Shown here: positions 42,453 to 51,452 of the stretch, in pieces
Numbering within the stretch: position 1 is the stretch's first letter
Layout: each line of letters opens with the position of its first letter
From: Clostridioides mangenotii TR
GTDB taxonomy: Bacteria > Bacillota > Clostridia > Peptostreptococcales > Peptostreptococcaceae
Assembly (NCBI RefSeq): GCF_000498755.1
Contig: NZ_AXUS01000001.1
Span: 124,001 to 188,000 of the forward strand
DNA: 64,000 nucleotides
Reading direction: 5' to 3'
Notes under the pieces: generated by a model
Database searches by the model: none
Told to the model about the DNA's origin: nothing
What the model saw: only the letters and a program-made list of their open reading frames with translations
Position numbers and translations under genes: made by a program

Positions 42453-44081
42453 ATGTTACAAGTTACGGATGTAGGTCTAAGATTTGGTGATAAAGAATTA
42501 TTTAAAGATGTTAATTTAAAATTTACAAAAGGTAACTGTTACGGGATAATCGGAGCTAATGGTGCAGGAAAATCTACGTTCTTAAAAATATTATCTGGTG
42601 AAATAGAGCCAAATAATGGTAATGTTTCTATTACAGATAAAGAGAGAATGTCAGTACTTAAGCAGGATCACTTCGAATACGAAGAAGAAACAGTTATAAA
42701 TGTGGTAATTAGAGGTCATGAAAGACTTTGGAATATAATGAGCGAAAAAGATGCTCTATACATGAAAGAAGATTTCAGTGAAGAAGATGGTATAAAAGCT
42801 GCAGAGCTAGAAGGAGAATTTGCTGAACTAGATGGATGGGATGCAGAGACTAATGCAGAAAAAATACTAATGGGTCTTGGAATAAACAAAGACATGCACC
42901 ACAAATTAATGAAGGAATTAACTGGGGGAGAGAAAGTAAAGGCATTATTAGCTCAATCTCTATTTGGTAAACCAGAAATACTACTAATGGATGAGCCGAC
43001 TAACCACTTGGATTTCAAATCAATCAACTGGTTAAATGACTTCATAATGGATCTTGAAGATTCAATTGTAATCATAGTTTCGCATGATAGACATTTCTTA
43101 AACAAGATATGTACAAACATAGTAGACGTAGACTTTGGTAAAATCCAAATGTACGTAGGTAACTACGACTTCTGGTACGAATCAAGTCAATTGGCATTAC
43201 AACTTTCAAAAGATCAAAATAAAAAGACTGAAGAAAAGATAGCTCAATTAAAAGAGTTCATCGCGAGATTTAGCTCAAATGCTTCTAAGGCAAAGCAAGC
43301 TACATCTAGAAAGAAACAATTAGATAAATTAGAGCTTGATGACATTCAACCTTCTAGAAGAAGATATCCATATGTTGGATTTACTCCAGCCAGAGATATC
43401 GGTAACGAAGTACTAGAAGTTCACAATTTAACAAAGACAATAGACGGAGTTAAAGTATTAGATGATGTATCATTTAGATTATCAAATGACGATAAAGTCG
43501 TATTCCTAGGTGATGAATTATCAACTACTGCTTTACTTAATATACTTATGGGTGAGATGGAACCAGATAGCGGAAGCTTCAAATGGGGAGTTACTACTAC
43601 ACAAGACTATCTACCAAAGAACCATAATAAATTCTTCGATGGTGTAAGTTACTCACTAGTGGATTGGTTAAGACAGTTCTCAGAGGAAAAAAGTGAAAGC
43701 TTTATAAGAGGTTTCTTAGGGAGAATGCTATTCTCTGGAGAAGAAGCTCTAAAAGAAGCTAAAGTTTTATCTGGAGGAGAAAAAGTAAGATGTATGCTTT
43801 CTAAGTTAATGTTATCTAATGCGAATGTGCTAGTATTAGATGATCCAACAAATCACTTAGACCTTGAGAGTATAACATCAGTGAATAAGGGGCTTGAGAA
43901 GTTCCCAGGAGTACTTCTATTTACTTCTCATGACCATCAATTTATTTCTACTCTAGCTTCAAGAATTATTGAGATTACTCCAAGTGGTCTTATGGACAAA
44001 ACTATGGATTTTGATGAGTACCTAGATAATGATGATATTCAGAAACAGTTAAAAGAGATGTATGGAGATGCTAAGAAGTAG
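42453..44081 (+). CDS. ABC-F family ATPase (YbiT/YkpA-like) with degenerate second ATP site
   Basis: A 542-residue soluble duplicated ABC ATPase without membrane domain; ABC-F proteins act on ribosomes. NBD1 is complete: Walker A GANGAGKST (34-42), signature LTGGEKVK, Walker B LLMDEPTNHLD. In NBD2 the Walker A region reads LGDELSTTALL, with no GKS/T, and Walker B is LVLDDPTNHLD with Asp for the catalytic Glu, although LSGGEKVR is kept. NBD2 is therefore predicted not to hydrolyse ATP. The linker (about 250-290) is Lys-rich (KAKQATSRKKQL), as is usual. Single gene followed by a long hairpin. Confidence 0.92.
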   Translation: MLQVTDVGLRFGDKELFKDVNLKFTKGNCYGIIGANGAGKSTFLKILSGEIEPNNGNVSITDKERMSVLKQDHFEYEEETVINVVIRGHERLWNIMSEKDALYMKEDFSEEDGIKAAELEGEFAELDGWDAETNAEKILMGLGINKDMHHKLMKELTGGEKVKALLAQSLFGKPEILLMDEPTNHLDFKSINWLNDFIMDLEDSIVIIVSHDRHFLNKICTNIVDVDFGKIQMYVGNYDFWYESSQLALQLSKDQNKKTEEKIAQLKEFIARFSSNASKAKQATSRKKQLDKLELDDIQPSRRRYPYVGFTPARDIGNEVLEVHNLTKTIDGVKVLDDVSFRLSNDDKVVFLGDELSTTALLNILMGEMEPDSGSFKWGVTTTQDYLPKNHNKFFDGVSYSLVDWLRQFSEEKSESFIRGFLGRMLFSGEEALKEAKVLSGGEKVRCMLSKLMLSNANVLVLDDPTNHLDLESITSVNKGLEKFPGVLLFTSHDHQFISTLASRIIEITPSGLMDKTMDFDEYLDNDDIQKQLKEMYGDAKK

Positions 44082-44116
44082 TCTGAATAGTATTTGATGT
44101 ACATTATATAGATTTT

Positions 44117-44197
44117 AAAAATACCTTTTTATATAATCTAATGTGACAAAATATGTGTCAATATTTTGCACTATGATTATATGGGAGGTATTTTTTT
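44117..44197 (+). terminator. Long two-part hairpin, probable terminator after the ABC-F gene
   Basis: An outer stem of about 18 bp (44119-44137 with about 44174-44191, one bulge) encloses a second stem (44143-44152 with about 44161-44171) and is followed by TTTTTTT. It is unusually long for a terminator. Confidence 0.6.
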
Positions 44198-44581
44198 ATG
44201 TAATTAAAAGATTCTATTGCTTTTATTTAATATGCCATTTTATAGTATTAGAATGTGTTTTTGATTAATTATGGTGGTTAATAGTTTTGTATTGAATTGA
44301 AATAGATACTAATACTTTATCTTAACAAAAAAATATATTATTTTGTTTTTAAATTTACAAACGTCATATAAAAAAAGATTACGTAATATGTAGAAGTTTA
44401 TCAATATTTAATTAAAATTCGATACAAAATTTAGAGAATTATATGAATTATATTCGAAACTAGAATAGTATTTAGGATCTGTATTATAAAGTTTTCTAAA
44501 TAAAAAGAATGGATTTTTAACCCTACCAATTATGTTATACTTACTATATATAACTATTTTGGAAATTTAAGGGGGGATGAA
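44198..44581. other. AT-rich non-coding stretch before the LPXTG gene
   Basis: No frame with a ribosome binding site is visible in nearly 400 bases. The leader and promoter of the surface-protein gene must lie here, but I cannot fix a -35/-10 pair. Confidence 0.45.
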
Positions 44582-45916
44582 ATGAAGAAATTATTGGCAA
44601 TTTCACTAACAATTTGCTTAATACTTAGCAATATTATAGCAGTCACAAATCCAGTAAGCGCGGATGAGAAAAAAAGTATACTTGACTCAGCGAAATTAAT
44701 TCATAGTGATTCAACTGAAAAACATGTATGGGGATCATCTGAAGCAGTGACACTTGAGTACAAATGGTCTATAAAGAGTAAGGAAAAGGATTTCAAAGAG
44801 ACGTTTAATATTCCAGAGGAGTTAAAGATAGAGAACGATCTTAATTCCAACATACTGACTTCAGAAGGTATTGATTTGGGTACACTTAATGTAACTACTG
44901 ATGGTAAAGTTACAGTGCATTTTACTGATCAAAGCAATTATATTGAGAAGAATAATGATATTAAGGGTGTATTTACGTTTAATACTATATTTAATCCTAA
45001 AGTAGTAGACAAACCTGGAGATTATAAAATTAATTTTGGTATAGGTTCTGATATATATAATATCAAAATTGTTAATGAGGAAGCATTTTCAAACATTGGT
45101 GAAAAAAATGTAGACAAAACATCGGATAAGTCAACTGGAAATACAGATGTTATATTAACAACTGTAGATTCTATAGATAAGAACAAATTATTTGGGGCTA
45201 TATTTGATCTATTAGATGAAGATGGAAATATGATTAGAGAAGGATTGACTACTAATGGTGATGGAATAATCACTGTTAAAGATTTAAAGCCAGGGAATTA
45301 TAACTTTGTTCAAACAAAAGCTTCTGATGGTTATGTACTAGATTCAATGAAAATCTTCTTTGAAATAAAAAGCGGACAGCAAGCAACTATAAATTTAGTT
45401 AAAGAGAATGATAAGGAAGAAATGATAAAACCTAATACAGGAAGTGTTATGCTTGTTGCTGTAGATTACAAAAGCGATTACAATATACCAGGTGCTGAGT
45501 TTAAATTGCTAGATTATAAAGAAAATATGATAGAAGAAGGATTAATTACAGATAGGAATGGAAAGATAACAATTAAGAATTTAAAACCAGGGAAATATAT
45601 ATTCGTAGAGACAAAAGCTCCAGAGGGATATAGATTAGACAGTAAAAAGATTGAATTCCAAATTAAAAAAGGAGAATTAGTTGTTGTAAAATCAGTTAAT
45701 TATAAAAATGGTGAATATCCACCTGGTACAGAAACAGGAGGAAACAATAAAAATTCTGGAAATACGAATAACAATGGAAAGCTTACTGGACTAAACATAA
45801 AAAAACCAGCAACTTTGCCTCAAACAGGAGGAATTCTAGGAAGCGCAGGCATCTTGTTTGCCGGATTATCTATGGTAGGTTTAGGAGTATATCTATTTAG
45901 AGTTAAAAAAGCATAG
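44582..45916 (+). CDS. LPXTG-anchored surface protein with two SpaA-type domains
   Basis: A 444-residue cell-wall protein: signal peptide (residues 1 to about 28, ending VSADEKK), an N-terminal domain of about 150 residues, two prealbumin-like SpaA repeats (about 190-275 and 285-375), a Gly/Asn-rich spacer, LPQTG at 412-416, a membrane helix and a basic tail. In SpaA domains a Lys of the first strand and a Glu of the E-T-x-AP-x-GY strand form an isopeptide bond. Repeat 2 keeps Glu (FVETKAPEGY), repeat 1 has Gln (FVQTKASDGY), and I see no Lys at the first-strand position in either. GGGGGGATG-type ribosome binding site. A sortase gene lies 485 bases downstream. Confidence 0.92.
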   Translation: MKKLLAISLTICLILSNIIAVTNPVSADEKKSILDSAKLIHSDSTEKHVWGSSEAVTLEYKWSIKSKEKDFKETFNIPEELKIENDLNSNILTSEGIDLGTLNVTTDGKVTVHFTDQSNYIEKNNDIKGVFTFNTIFNPKVVDKPGDYKINFGIGSDIYNIKIVNEEAFSNIGEKNVDKTSDKSTGNTDVILTTVDSIDKNKLFGAIFDLLDEDGNMIREGLTTNGDGIITVKDLKPGNYNFVQTKASDGYVLDSMKIFFEIKSGQQATINLVKENDKEEMIKPNTGSVMLVAVDYKSDYNIPGAEFKLLDYKENMIEEGLITDRNGKITIKNLKPGKYIFVETKAPEGYRLDSKKIEFQIKKGELVVVKSVNYKNGEYPPGTETGGNNKNSGNTNNNGKLTGLNIKKPATLPQTGGILGSAGILFAGLSMVGLGVYLFRVKKA

Positions 45917-46022
45917 TTAAAAATAGATACAGGATTAAAGATATTTAAAGTTATCTATTCTAATTAGATAGAATCTTTTTATAACATTAAATAAAAATAA
46001 AATTAGTAATACTACTATAAAG

Positions 46023-46070
46023 AAAATAACCTTGTGTTAAAACTATTATATTTTAACACAAGGTTATTTT
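46023..46070 (+). terminator. Terminator after the LPXTG gene
   Basis: A perfect 20-bp stem (46023-46042 with 46051-46070) has an 8-base loop, A-rich on one side and T-rich on the other, and can work in both directions. Confidence 0.9.
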
Positions 46071-46400
46071 AATTAGTATTAATATAGATTACAAATGTAT
46101 TTTAGAAAGAACTTTTAAAAATAATACAGATTTGAGTAATATTGGTTATATGGTATACTTAATTTGTAAAAATATATTTAGTAATAAATTGAATAAATAT
46201 GAAATTCGTACGCAGAAAAAAGGATAATATACCCTTAATAAATACTATTATAATGCTGCGTTGGAAGATGAGGTTTTTAGTAACTGTTATTAGATAATAT
46301 AATCCGGAAATAAAATATTATTAAATAAAGAAAGGAAGTTACAAGGAAGATATATTAAAAGCTTGAAACAGAATTTAATGCTTTCAGTAACAACTGAGAT
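46071..46400. other. Non-coding stretch before the sortase gene
   Basis: AT-rich; no coding frame with a ribosome binding site. It presumably holds the sortase promoter. Confidence 0.4.
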
Positions 46401-46973
46401 ATGAATATAAAAAGACTAATAGGAATTATTGTAATAGCAATAGGAATAGGGTTAATAGGATTTTCATTCTATGCAAGATGGGATACAAATAAAGAAAATA
46501 ATAAATCTATAGATAAATTCGAAGAGGTTATATTGGAAAAGAAAAAAGGAAAAACCAATGGATCAGTCGATCTCAATGACGGAATAGGTATAATAAGCAT
46601 ACCTAAAATAGATCTAAAAGTAATTATAAAGGAAGGGACTGATATGAAGACTCTTAGACGTGCAGTCGGTCATTTTGAAGGGACACCAATGCCTTGGGAA
46701 AATGGGAATTTTGCAATTGCGGGTCATAGACAGTATACATACGGAGAGTTTTTTAATAGAGTTGATGAAATTGAAACAGGGGATTTAATAGAGATACAAA
46801 CTTTAAATGGAAAATTTGATTATAAAGTTGATGTAAAAAAAGAGGTTGAAGCAACTCAAGTAGAAGTATTAGATAACACACCAGAAGATAAGATTACTAT
46901 TGTAACATGTGTTAAAGGCGGTAAAAAAAGAGTAGTTTTAACTGCTTTGAAAGTTGGAGATCAAGTGAATTAA
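46401..46973 (+). CDS. Sortase (class D-like)
   Basis: A 190-residue membrane-anchored transpeptidase: an N-terminal signal-anchor helix (about 5-22), then the sortase barrel. The catalytic triad is visible as H109 (AGHR), C170 (TIVTC) and R177 (KKRVVL). IGIISIPKIDLKVII is the family's entry strand. It should anchor LPXTG-type proteins, the obvious client being the LPQTG protein upstream. The size and TxTC motif fit class D; class assignment is tentative. The ribosome binding site is poor. Confidence 0.92.
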   Translation: MNIKRLIGIIVIAIGIGLIGFSFYARWDTNKENNKSIDKFEEVILEKKKGKTNGSVDLNDGIGIISIPKIDLKVIIKEGTDMKTLRRAVGHFEGTPMPWENGNFAIAGHRQYTYGEFFNRVDEIETGDLIEIQTLNGKFDYKVDVKKEVEATQVEVLDNTPEDKITIVTCVKGGKKRVVLTALKVGDQVN

Positions 46974-47305
46974 AAAGTTGCTACTTAATTAATTATTAGA
47001 TTAAGCAGTCTTTGTAGTAACTATCCTATGTGGCTGTATAAGGATTGTTTGAGCCTTTCATGGGGATAAAATCTGAAACTATGAAATATTAAAAAATAAA
47101 TTATTAACGATAATAAATGTAAGTATTATTTAATTTTTTATGTATACAAAAAATTTCTATATTAACATAATTTAAAATATAAATTATGTTAATATAGTAG
47201 TATAGAGAAATTTTACTGAAGCTAAGAATGAATTTCAACAACAAATGTACATTATAATACTAAAGAATAAAATACAATAAATAGTAAAATATGGGGGAGA
47301 TATAA
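46974..47305. other. Non-coding stretch containing a long palindrome
   Basis: No coding frame. Its main feature is the 41-base palindrome at 47157-47197; the rest is AT-rich leader for the LUD gene. Confidence 0.45.
47157..47197. promoter_or_regulatory. Long perfect palindrome upstream of the LUD gene
   Basis: Two exact 18-base arms (47157-47174 and 47180-47197) flank a 5-base centre, about 110 bases before the GTG start. No T-run follows, so a double-stranded operator is more likely than a terminator. Confidence 0.5.
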
Positions 47306-47947
47306 GTGGATAAGAATCTTAATTTTGTAAACGAAAAAAAAATCGAGAGAACTATTAAAGCACTAGAAAAAAATAACATGAATGGCTACCTAGTTAAAGG
47401 CAAGGAAGAACTCATACAAAAAATTGAAGAGCTAGTTGATCAAGGGGCTACTGTAGGTATAGGTGGATCTATGACACTCTTTGAAACAGGCTTAATAGAC
47501 TATTTAAGAACAGACAGATACAAATTACTAGATAGATATGCTGACGGGCTTAATGGCGATGACATGAAAAATATATTTAGGCAGTCTCTTTTATCAGATG
47601 TATATTTTACAAGCACAAATGCTATAACTGAAGACGGTGAGCTTTACAATGTAGATGGTAATGGAAATAGGGTAGCTGCCATGCTTTACGGACCAGATAA
47701 GGTTATAATTATAGCCGGAGTAAATAAAATCGTTAAAAACGAAGCAGAAGCGATTGAAAGAGTAAAGAATATTGCTGCTCCAGCAAATACGAAACGACTT
47801 GGAATTAAAACTCCTTGTGAAGTTACAGGTAAATGTATAGATTGTTCAAGTGAAGGTAGAATTTGTTGCGAGTACACGACAATAAAAATGCAGAGAGCTA
47901 AAGGAAGAATACATGTAATTTTCCTAAATGAAAGTTATGGATATTAA
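47306..47947 (+). CDS. LUD domain protein (lactate utilization/YkgG-like)
   Basis: A 213-residue protein of the LUD (DUF162) family, related to LutC/YkgG. Key stretches are ATVGIGGSMTLFETGL, FTSTNAITEDGELYNVDGNGNRVAAMLYGPDKVIII and GVNKIVKN. The C-terminal third has CEVTGKCIDCSSEGRICC, a cysteine-rich addition seen in stand-alone clostridial LUD proteins that may bind a metal or cluster. The GTG start follows GGGGGAGA. LutA and LutB partners are not present. It lies downstream of a long palindrome. Confidence 0.88.
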   Translation: MDKNLNFVNEKKIERTIKALEKNNMNGYLVKGKEELIQKIEELVDQGATVGIGGSMTLFETGLIDYLRTDRYKLLDRYADGLNGDDMKNIFRQSLLSDVYFTSTNAITEDGELYNVDGNGNRVAAMLYGPDKVIIIAGVNKIVKNEAEAIERVKNIAAPANTKRLGIKTPCEVTGKCIDCSSEGRICCEYTTIKMQRAKGRIHVIFLNESYGY

Positions 47948-48136
47948 TAAATTAAGTATTTTATTTATCTATTTAATATGAAATACAAAAGTTTTAAGAT
48001 AATTTATCAGTTGAGTTAATTTTACGATTAGTATAATATTTATAAGTAATTTTGATATTTTGGGGAACTATTTCGTTTTCCACTTTTTAATACAGTTTTA
48101 AGTAAAAAACTAGCTAGTAAATATCTCATTTTTTAG

Positions 48137-48170
48137 AGCTGTATAGTGCTTATACTATACAGCTTTTTTT
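48137..48170 (+). terminator. Terminator after the LUD gene
   Basis: A stem of about 11 bp, AGCTGTATAGT with its complement (48137-48164), is followed by TTTTTTT. The gap 47948-48277 holds nothing else recognisable. Confidence 0.85.
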
Positions 48171-48277
48171 GAAAAGTAAGAGATTTATAAAGCCGTCATT
48201 TAAAATCAAATGATAGCAAATGAAGGGTTAGTGCTTTAGTTATAATTAATATTTTTAATGTAAATAAGGAGGTCATC

Positions 48278-48904
48278 ATGGAAAAGATAATTACTCATGA
48301 TATTGTTCTTGATGAATCACTAAAACTATTTTCTGTACGTGGATATGACGGTGTGGCAATAAGTGATATAGCAGAAGAGATGGGTCTAAATGAAGATTAT
48401 GTCTATAAATTTTTCAGCACTAAAAAAGATATATTCAAAGCAATAATAAAAGAAGTTACACATAGAGTTGACGCGGTTTACAAAAAAATGCCTGTTCCAA
48501 TGGGCAGTTATGCTATAAAAGAGTATGCAAATATGTCATTTCAGAGATTAGAAGATTTATGTTTTGAAATTTTTGATATGTATTTAAACGATGAGGTTGT
48601 GTCTAAGTTTAGAAAAATGCTTACGATACAGCAGTATTCAGATTTAAATATGTCAAAAATATATAATGGAATTTTTATAGATGGTCCTTTGAACACCGAG
48701 GTAGAATTGTTTAGGGGATTAAAAGAAAAGGGTGTGCTTAAAGATGCAGATCCGCATATAATGGCTTTACAGTTTTACGCACCTCTTTTTCTATTATTTT
48801 ATAAATTCGATTATAGACCATCCGATGAAAAAAGGATAAGAGAATTGATAAAAAAACATATATCATCTTTTTCAGATAATTATTTGGTTAAGTTAGAGAA
48901 TTGA
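48278..48904 (+). CDS. TetR/AcrR family transcriptional regulator
   Basis: A 208-residue one-component regulator. The N-terminal HTH reads FSVRGYDGVAISDIAEEMGLNEDYVYKFFSTKKDIFKAI, the standard TetR pattern (about residues 16-54); the ligand-binding C-terminal domain is helical and diverged. AAGGAGG precedes the ATG. The target is unknown; the neighbours (LUD gene, acetyltransferase gene) are separated from it by terminators. Confidence 0.92.
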   Translation: MEKIITHDIVLDESLKLFSVRGYDGVAISDIAEEMGLNEDYVYKFFSTKKDIFKAIIKEVTHRVDAVYKKMPVPMGSYAIKEYANMSFQRLEDLCFEIFDMYLNDEVVSKFRKMLTIQQYSDLNMSKIYNGIFIDGPLNTEVELFRGLKEKGVLKDADPHIMALQFYAPLFLLFYKFDYRPSDEKRIRELIKKHISSFSDNYLVKLEN

Positions 48905-48919
48905 ACGATTGGAAATTTT

Positions 48920-48964
48920 AAAAGACGACCTTTACTTTACTTACTTAAAGGTCGTCTTTTATTA
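48920..48964. terminator. Bidirectional terminator between convergent genes
   Basis: A 15-bp stem, AAAAGACGACCTTTA (48920-48934) with its complement ending at 48960, sits between the tetR-type gene (+) and the acetyltransferase gene (-). Confidence 0.9.
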
Positions 48965-48984
48965 AATAGCGATACTAATAAATA

Positions 48985-49743
48985 TTAAATACCAATATCG
49001 TTTAAAAGTTTATTGAATTTCTTTTCACTAAGTATTTCATTTGTAACAAATTCTCCGTTGTAAAATAAGCTGTAGCTTGTAAAAGGAGATGGAGCACTTT
49101 GAGCTTCGTCAGTAGTTTCAATCTTTACTAATTCAAATTTTATATTTCTATTATCGGCAATTTCTTTGATAATAGGAGCGTATTTATCAGTATGAGGACA
49201 TTGATTAGCGTAGTACAAAACAAATCCATTTTTATTATCTATATATTTACTAACACATTTTTTGAATTTTGGTACTACTACATCTTCCCTGAAAGGAAGG
49301 TAAAGAAGTTCGAAGTGTGGATCTGCGCAGTCTGCACATATAAAGCCTTTATACTTTAGGTACTTAGGATCAGATAAAAAAGGCATTTTTTTCTTTGATG
49401 AGATTACAGTTAAACCATCTTTCCCCTTAGACTTTGCATCTAAAATACATTCATTAAGAAGTTCATTAGCATAACCTTGTCCTTTGAATTTTCCTGAAAC
49501 CCAAAAACAGTTAATATGTATAAAGTTATTAGCATCTATAGGACACCAAGCTTTTTCAGCTGGAATATACTCAATTAAAACTTTTCCACGCTCGTTTAGT
49601 TTTTTAAAAACAAGCCCATCATTAAATCTTTGTGCCATCCAAGACTTTTTAGAAGATACACATGTTTCTCCCTTTTTTTCAGATATAGCACAACATATGT
49701 GTTCATTTTCTAAATTCTCTACATTTACATCAATTATAGGCAC
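48985..49743 (-). CDS. GNAT acetyltransferase with YoaP C-terminal domain
   Basis: A 252-residue fusion: an N-terminal GNAT domain (INCFWVSGKFKGQGYANELL carries the acetyl-CoA loop G-x-GYA) and a C-terminal thioredoxin-like YoaP domain (GFVLYYANQCPHTDKY, with Cys where thioredoxin has its active site; IKFELVKIETTDEAQSAPSPFTSYSLFYNGEF). This is the domain order of the YoaP-type N-acetyltransferases of Firmicutes; the substrate is unknown. It is 12 bases downstream of the zinc-ribbon gene and is transcribed with it. Confidence 0.88.
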   Translation of the reverse strand: MPIIDVNVENLENEHICCAISEKKGETCVSSKKSWMAQRFNDGLVFKKLNERGKVLIEYIPAEKAWCPIDANNFIHINCFWVSGKFKGQGYANELLNECILDAKSKGKDGLTVISSKKKMPFLSDPKYLKYKGFICADCADPHFELLYLPFREDVVVPKFKKCVSKYIDNKNGFVLYYANQCPHTDKYAPIIKEIADNRNIKFELVKIETTDEAQSAPSPFTSYSLFYNGEFVTNEILSEKKFNKLLNDIGI

Positions 49744-49755
49744 AATATTTTCTCC

Positions 49756-50019
49756 TTAGTTAGAATTCCAACGCTTTAAGGTTGGTAAAAAACCATTCAT
49801 CATTTTTCTAGCTTCTTCTTCCGTCATTTCAGAATTTCCTGACACCATATGTGGGATGCAAATCTCAATCATTTGTTCCATAGTCACATCTGATGTAAAT
49901 TCACCATTATCATAACAATATTTACAATAATCTTCGTTTAGAGAAGTATCCTTATTTTTTCCACAAAAATCTACTTCATTCATAGGCATTGCACAAGATT
50001 GACAAAATTTCATATTCAT
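49756..50019 (-). CDS. Small zinc-ribbon protein
   Basis: An 87-residue protein of the 'putative zinc ribbon' family (FCQSCAMPM, then YCKYCYDNGEF), with two CxxC pairs forming a zinc site, followed by the conserved helical MEQMIEICIPHM and a MNGFLPTLKRW ending. AGGGGG on the reverse strand precedes the ATG. It commonly neighbours acetyltransferase genes; function unknown. It is the first gene of a two-gene leftward operon. Confidence 0.9.
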   Translation of the reverse strand: MNMKFCQSCAMPMNEVDFCGKNKDTSLNEDYCKYCYDNGEFTSDVTMEQMIEICIPHMVSGNSEMTEEEARKMMNGFLPTLKRWNSN

Positions 50020-50245
50020 ATTTAATCCCCCTTATAATTTATTTATTATCATGATATCACAAAAATATGACAATATATGTCTTATTAAAATAAATAATTG
50101 ATTAACATAGAAATTAATTTTTTTAGCATAAAAATCGTAGTAAGATTATACATTGTACTAGTCACATAAATTTTTCTACAAGTAAATGAACTTTAGAGAG
50201 TAAATTAGATTTAAAAACTATTAGAAAATAAATTGGAGGATTAGT

Positions 50246-51328
50246 ATGATTGAAAAATTGCTTAGAAATACAGTTAAGGACTTGAACCAGTATATTCCAG
50301 GTGAGCCTATAGAGAAAGTTAAAGAGAAATATGGAGTGGATGAGATAATAAAACTAGCTTCAAATGAAAACCCATTAGGGGCATCACCAAAAGCTATAAA
50401 GGCAATGAAAGACATGTTAGATATATCGCATCTATATCCCGATCCAGAGGCAAATGATCTTAGAAGAAAGCTAGCATTTAGTTTAGGTCTTAAACAAGAT
50501 AACTTTATAATAGCAAATGGAGCAGATAATATAATAACACTTTTAGGTGAGGGATTTGTAAATAAAGATGAAGAAGTAATCTACTGTAGCCCATCTTTTC
50601 CATCTTATAGAACTGCAATAATAAAAAATGAAGGAATACCTGTAGAAGTTCCGCTTACTCCCGACTACAAGTACAATTTAGATGGAATTTTAGAAAAAAT
50701 TAATTCTAAGACAAAAGCAATATTTATATGCAATCCAAACAATCCAACTGGAACTCTCTTAGACGATAAAGAGTTGGATGATTTTATCAAAAAAGTTCCG
50801 GAAAATGTGATAACAGTTATAGATGAAGCGTATATAGAATTTATAGAAGATAAAAATTACAAAGATTCAGCAGACTATGTAAAAGATAATAAAAACGTTG
50901 TTGTAGTAAGAACTTTCTCTAAAATTTATGGATTGGCTGGATTGAGAGTAGGTTATGCAATTGCAAACCCAGAAATAATCAAAAGTTTATTTATGGTTAG
51001 AGAAACATTTGCTGCAAACAGAATCGCTATAAGTGGTGCAGTAGCTGCTTTGGATGATGAGGAATTCTTAATCGAGACTTACAATGTAAATAAAGAAGGA
51101 AAGGTATACTTAAAAAAAGAATTTATAAAAATGGGATTTGATGTAGTAGATTCTCAGGCAAACTTTTTATATGTAGATATGATGACAGACATAGATAAAT
51201 TATTCGAAGATTTAAAGAAAAAAGGGTTTGTAATACGACCAAGTAAGACACACGTTCGTGTAACAATAGGAACTATAGAGCAAAATAAAAAGTTTATAAA
51301 TGCTTTGAAAGATGTATTAAATAAATAG
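50246..51328 (+). CDS. hisC: Histidinol-phosphate aminotransferase
   Basis: A 360-residue class I/II PLP aminotransferase. IIKLASNENPLGASP is the HisC N-terminal signature, FICNPNNPTGTLL and VIDEAYIEF hold PLP and phosphate contacts, FSKIYGLAGLRVGYAIA contains the PLP-binding Lys, and IRPSKTHVRVTIGT closes the domain. It converts imidazole-acetol phosphate to histidinol phosphate. It is not in a his operon here; stand-alone copies can also act on aromatic amino acids. TTGGAGGA precedes the ATG. Confidence 0.9.
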   Translation: MIEKLLRNTVKDLNQYIPGEPIEKVKEKYGVDEIIKLASNENPLGASPKAIKAMKDMLDISHLYPDPEANDLRRKLAFSLGLKQDNFIIANGADNIITLLGEGFVNKDEEVIYCSPSFPSYRTAIIKNEGIPVEVPLTPDYKYNLDGILEKINSKTKAIFICNPNNPTGTLLDDKELDDFIKKVPENVITVIDEAYIEFIEDKNYKDSADYVKDNKNVVVVRTFSKIYGLAGLRVGYAIANPEIIKSLFMVRETFAANRIAISGAVAALDDEEFLIETYNVNKEGKVYLKKEFIKMGFDVVDSQANFLYVDMMTDIDKLFEDLKKKGFVIRPSKTHVRVTIGTIEQNKKFINALKDVLNK

Positions 51329-51368
51329 AAGTAAGGCTATCTCATCAGTGAGATAGCCTTACTTTAAT
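51329..51368. terminator. Terminator after hisC
   Basis: A perfect 16-bp stem (51329-51344 with 51349-51364) has a 4-base loop, followed by TTAATT. Confidence 0.85.
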
Positions 51369-51452
51369 TGCTAGATCTTGCAACAGTTAAATCATGCTAA
51401 ATATTCTACTTACCAGCCTTTAAATATAAAATCGATAAATTTTGTTTGTATT

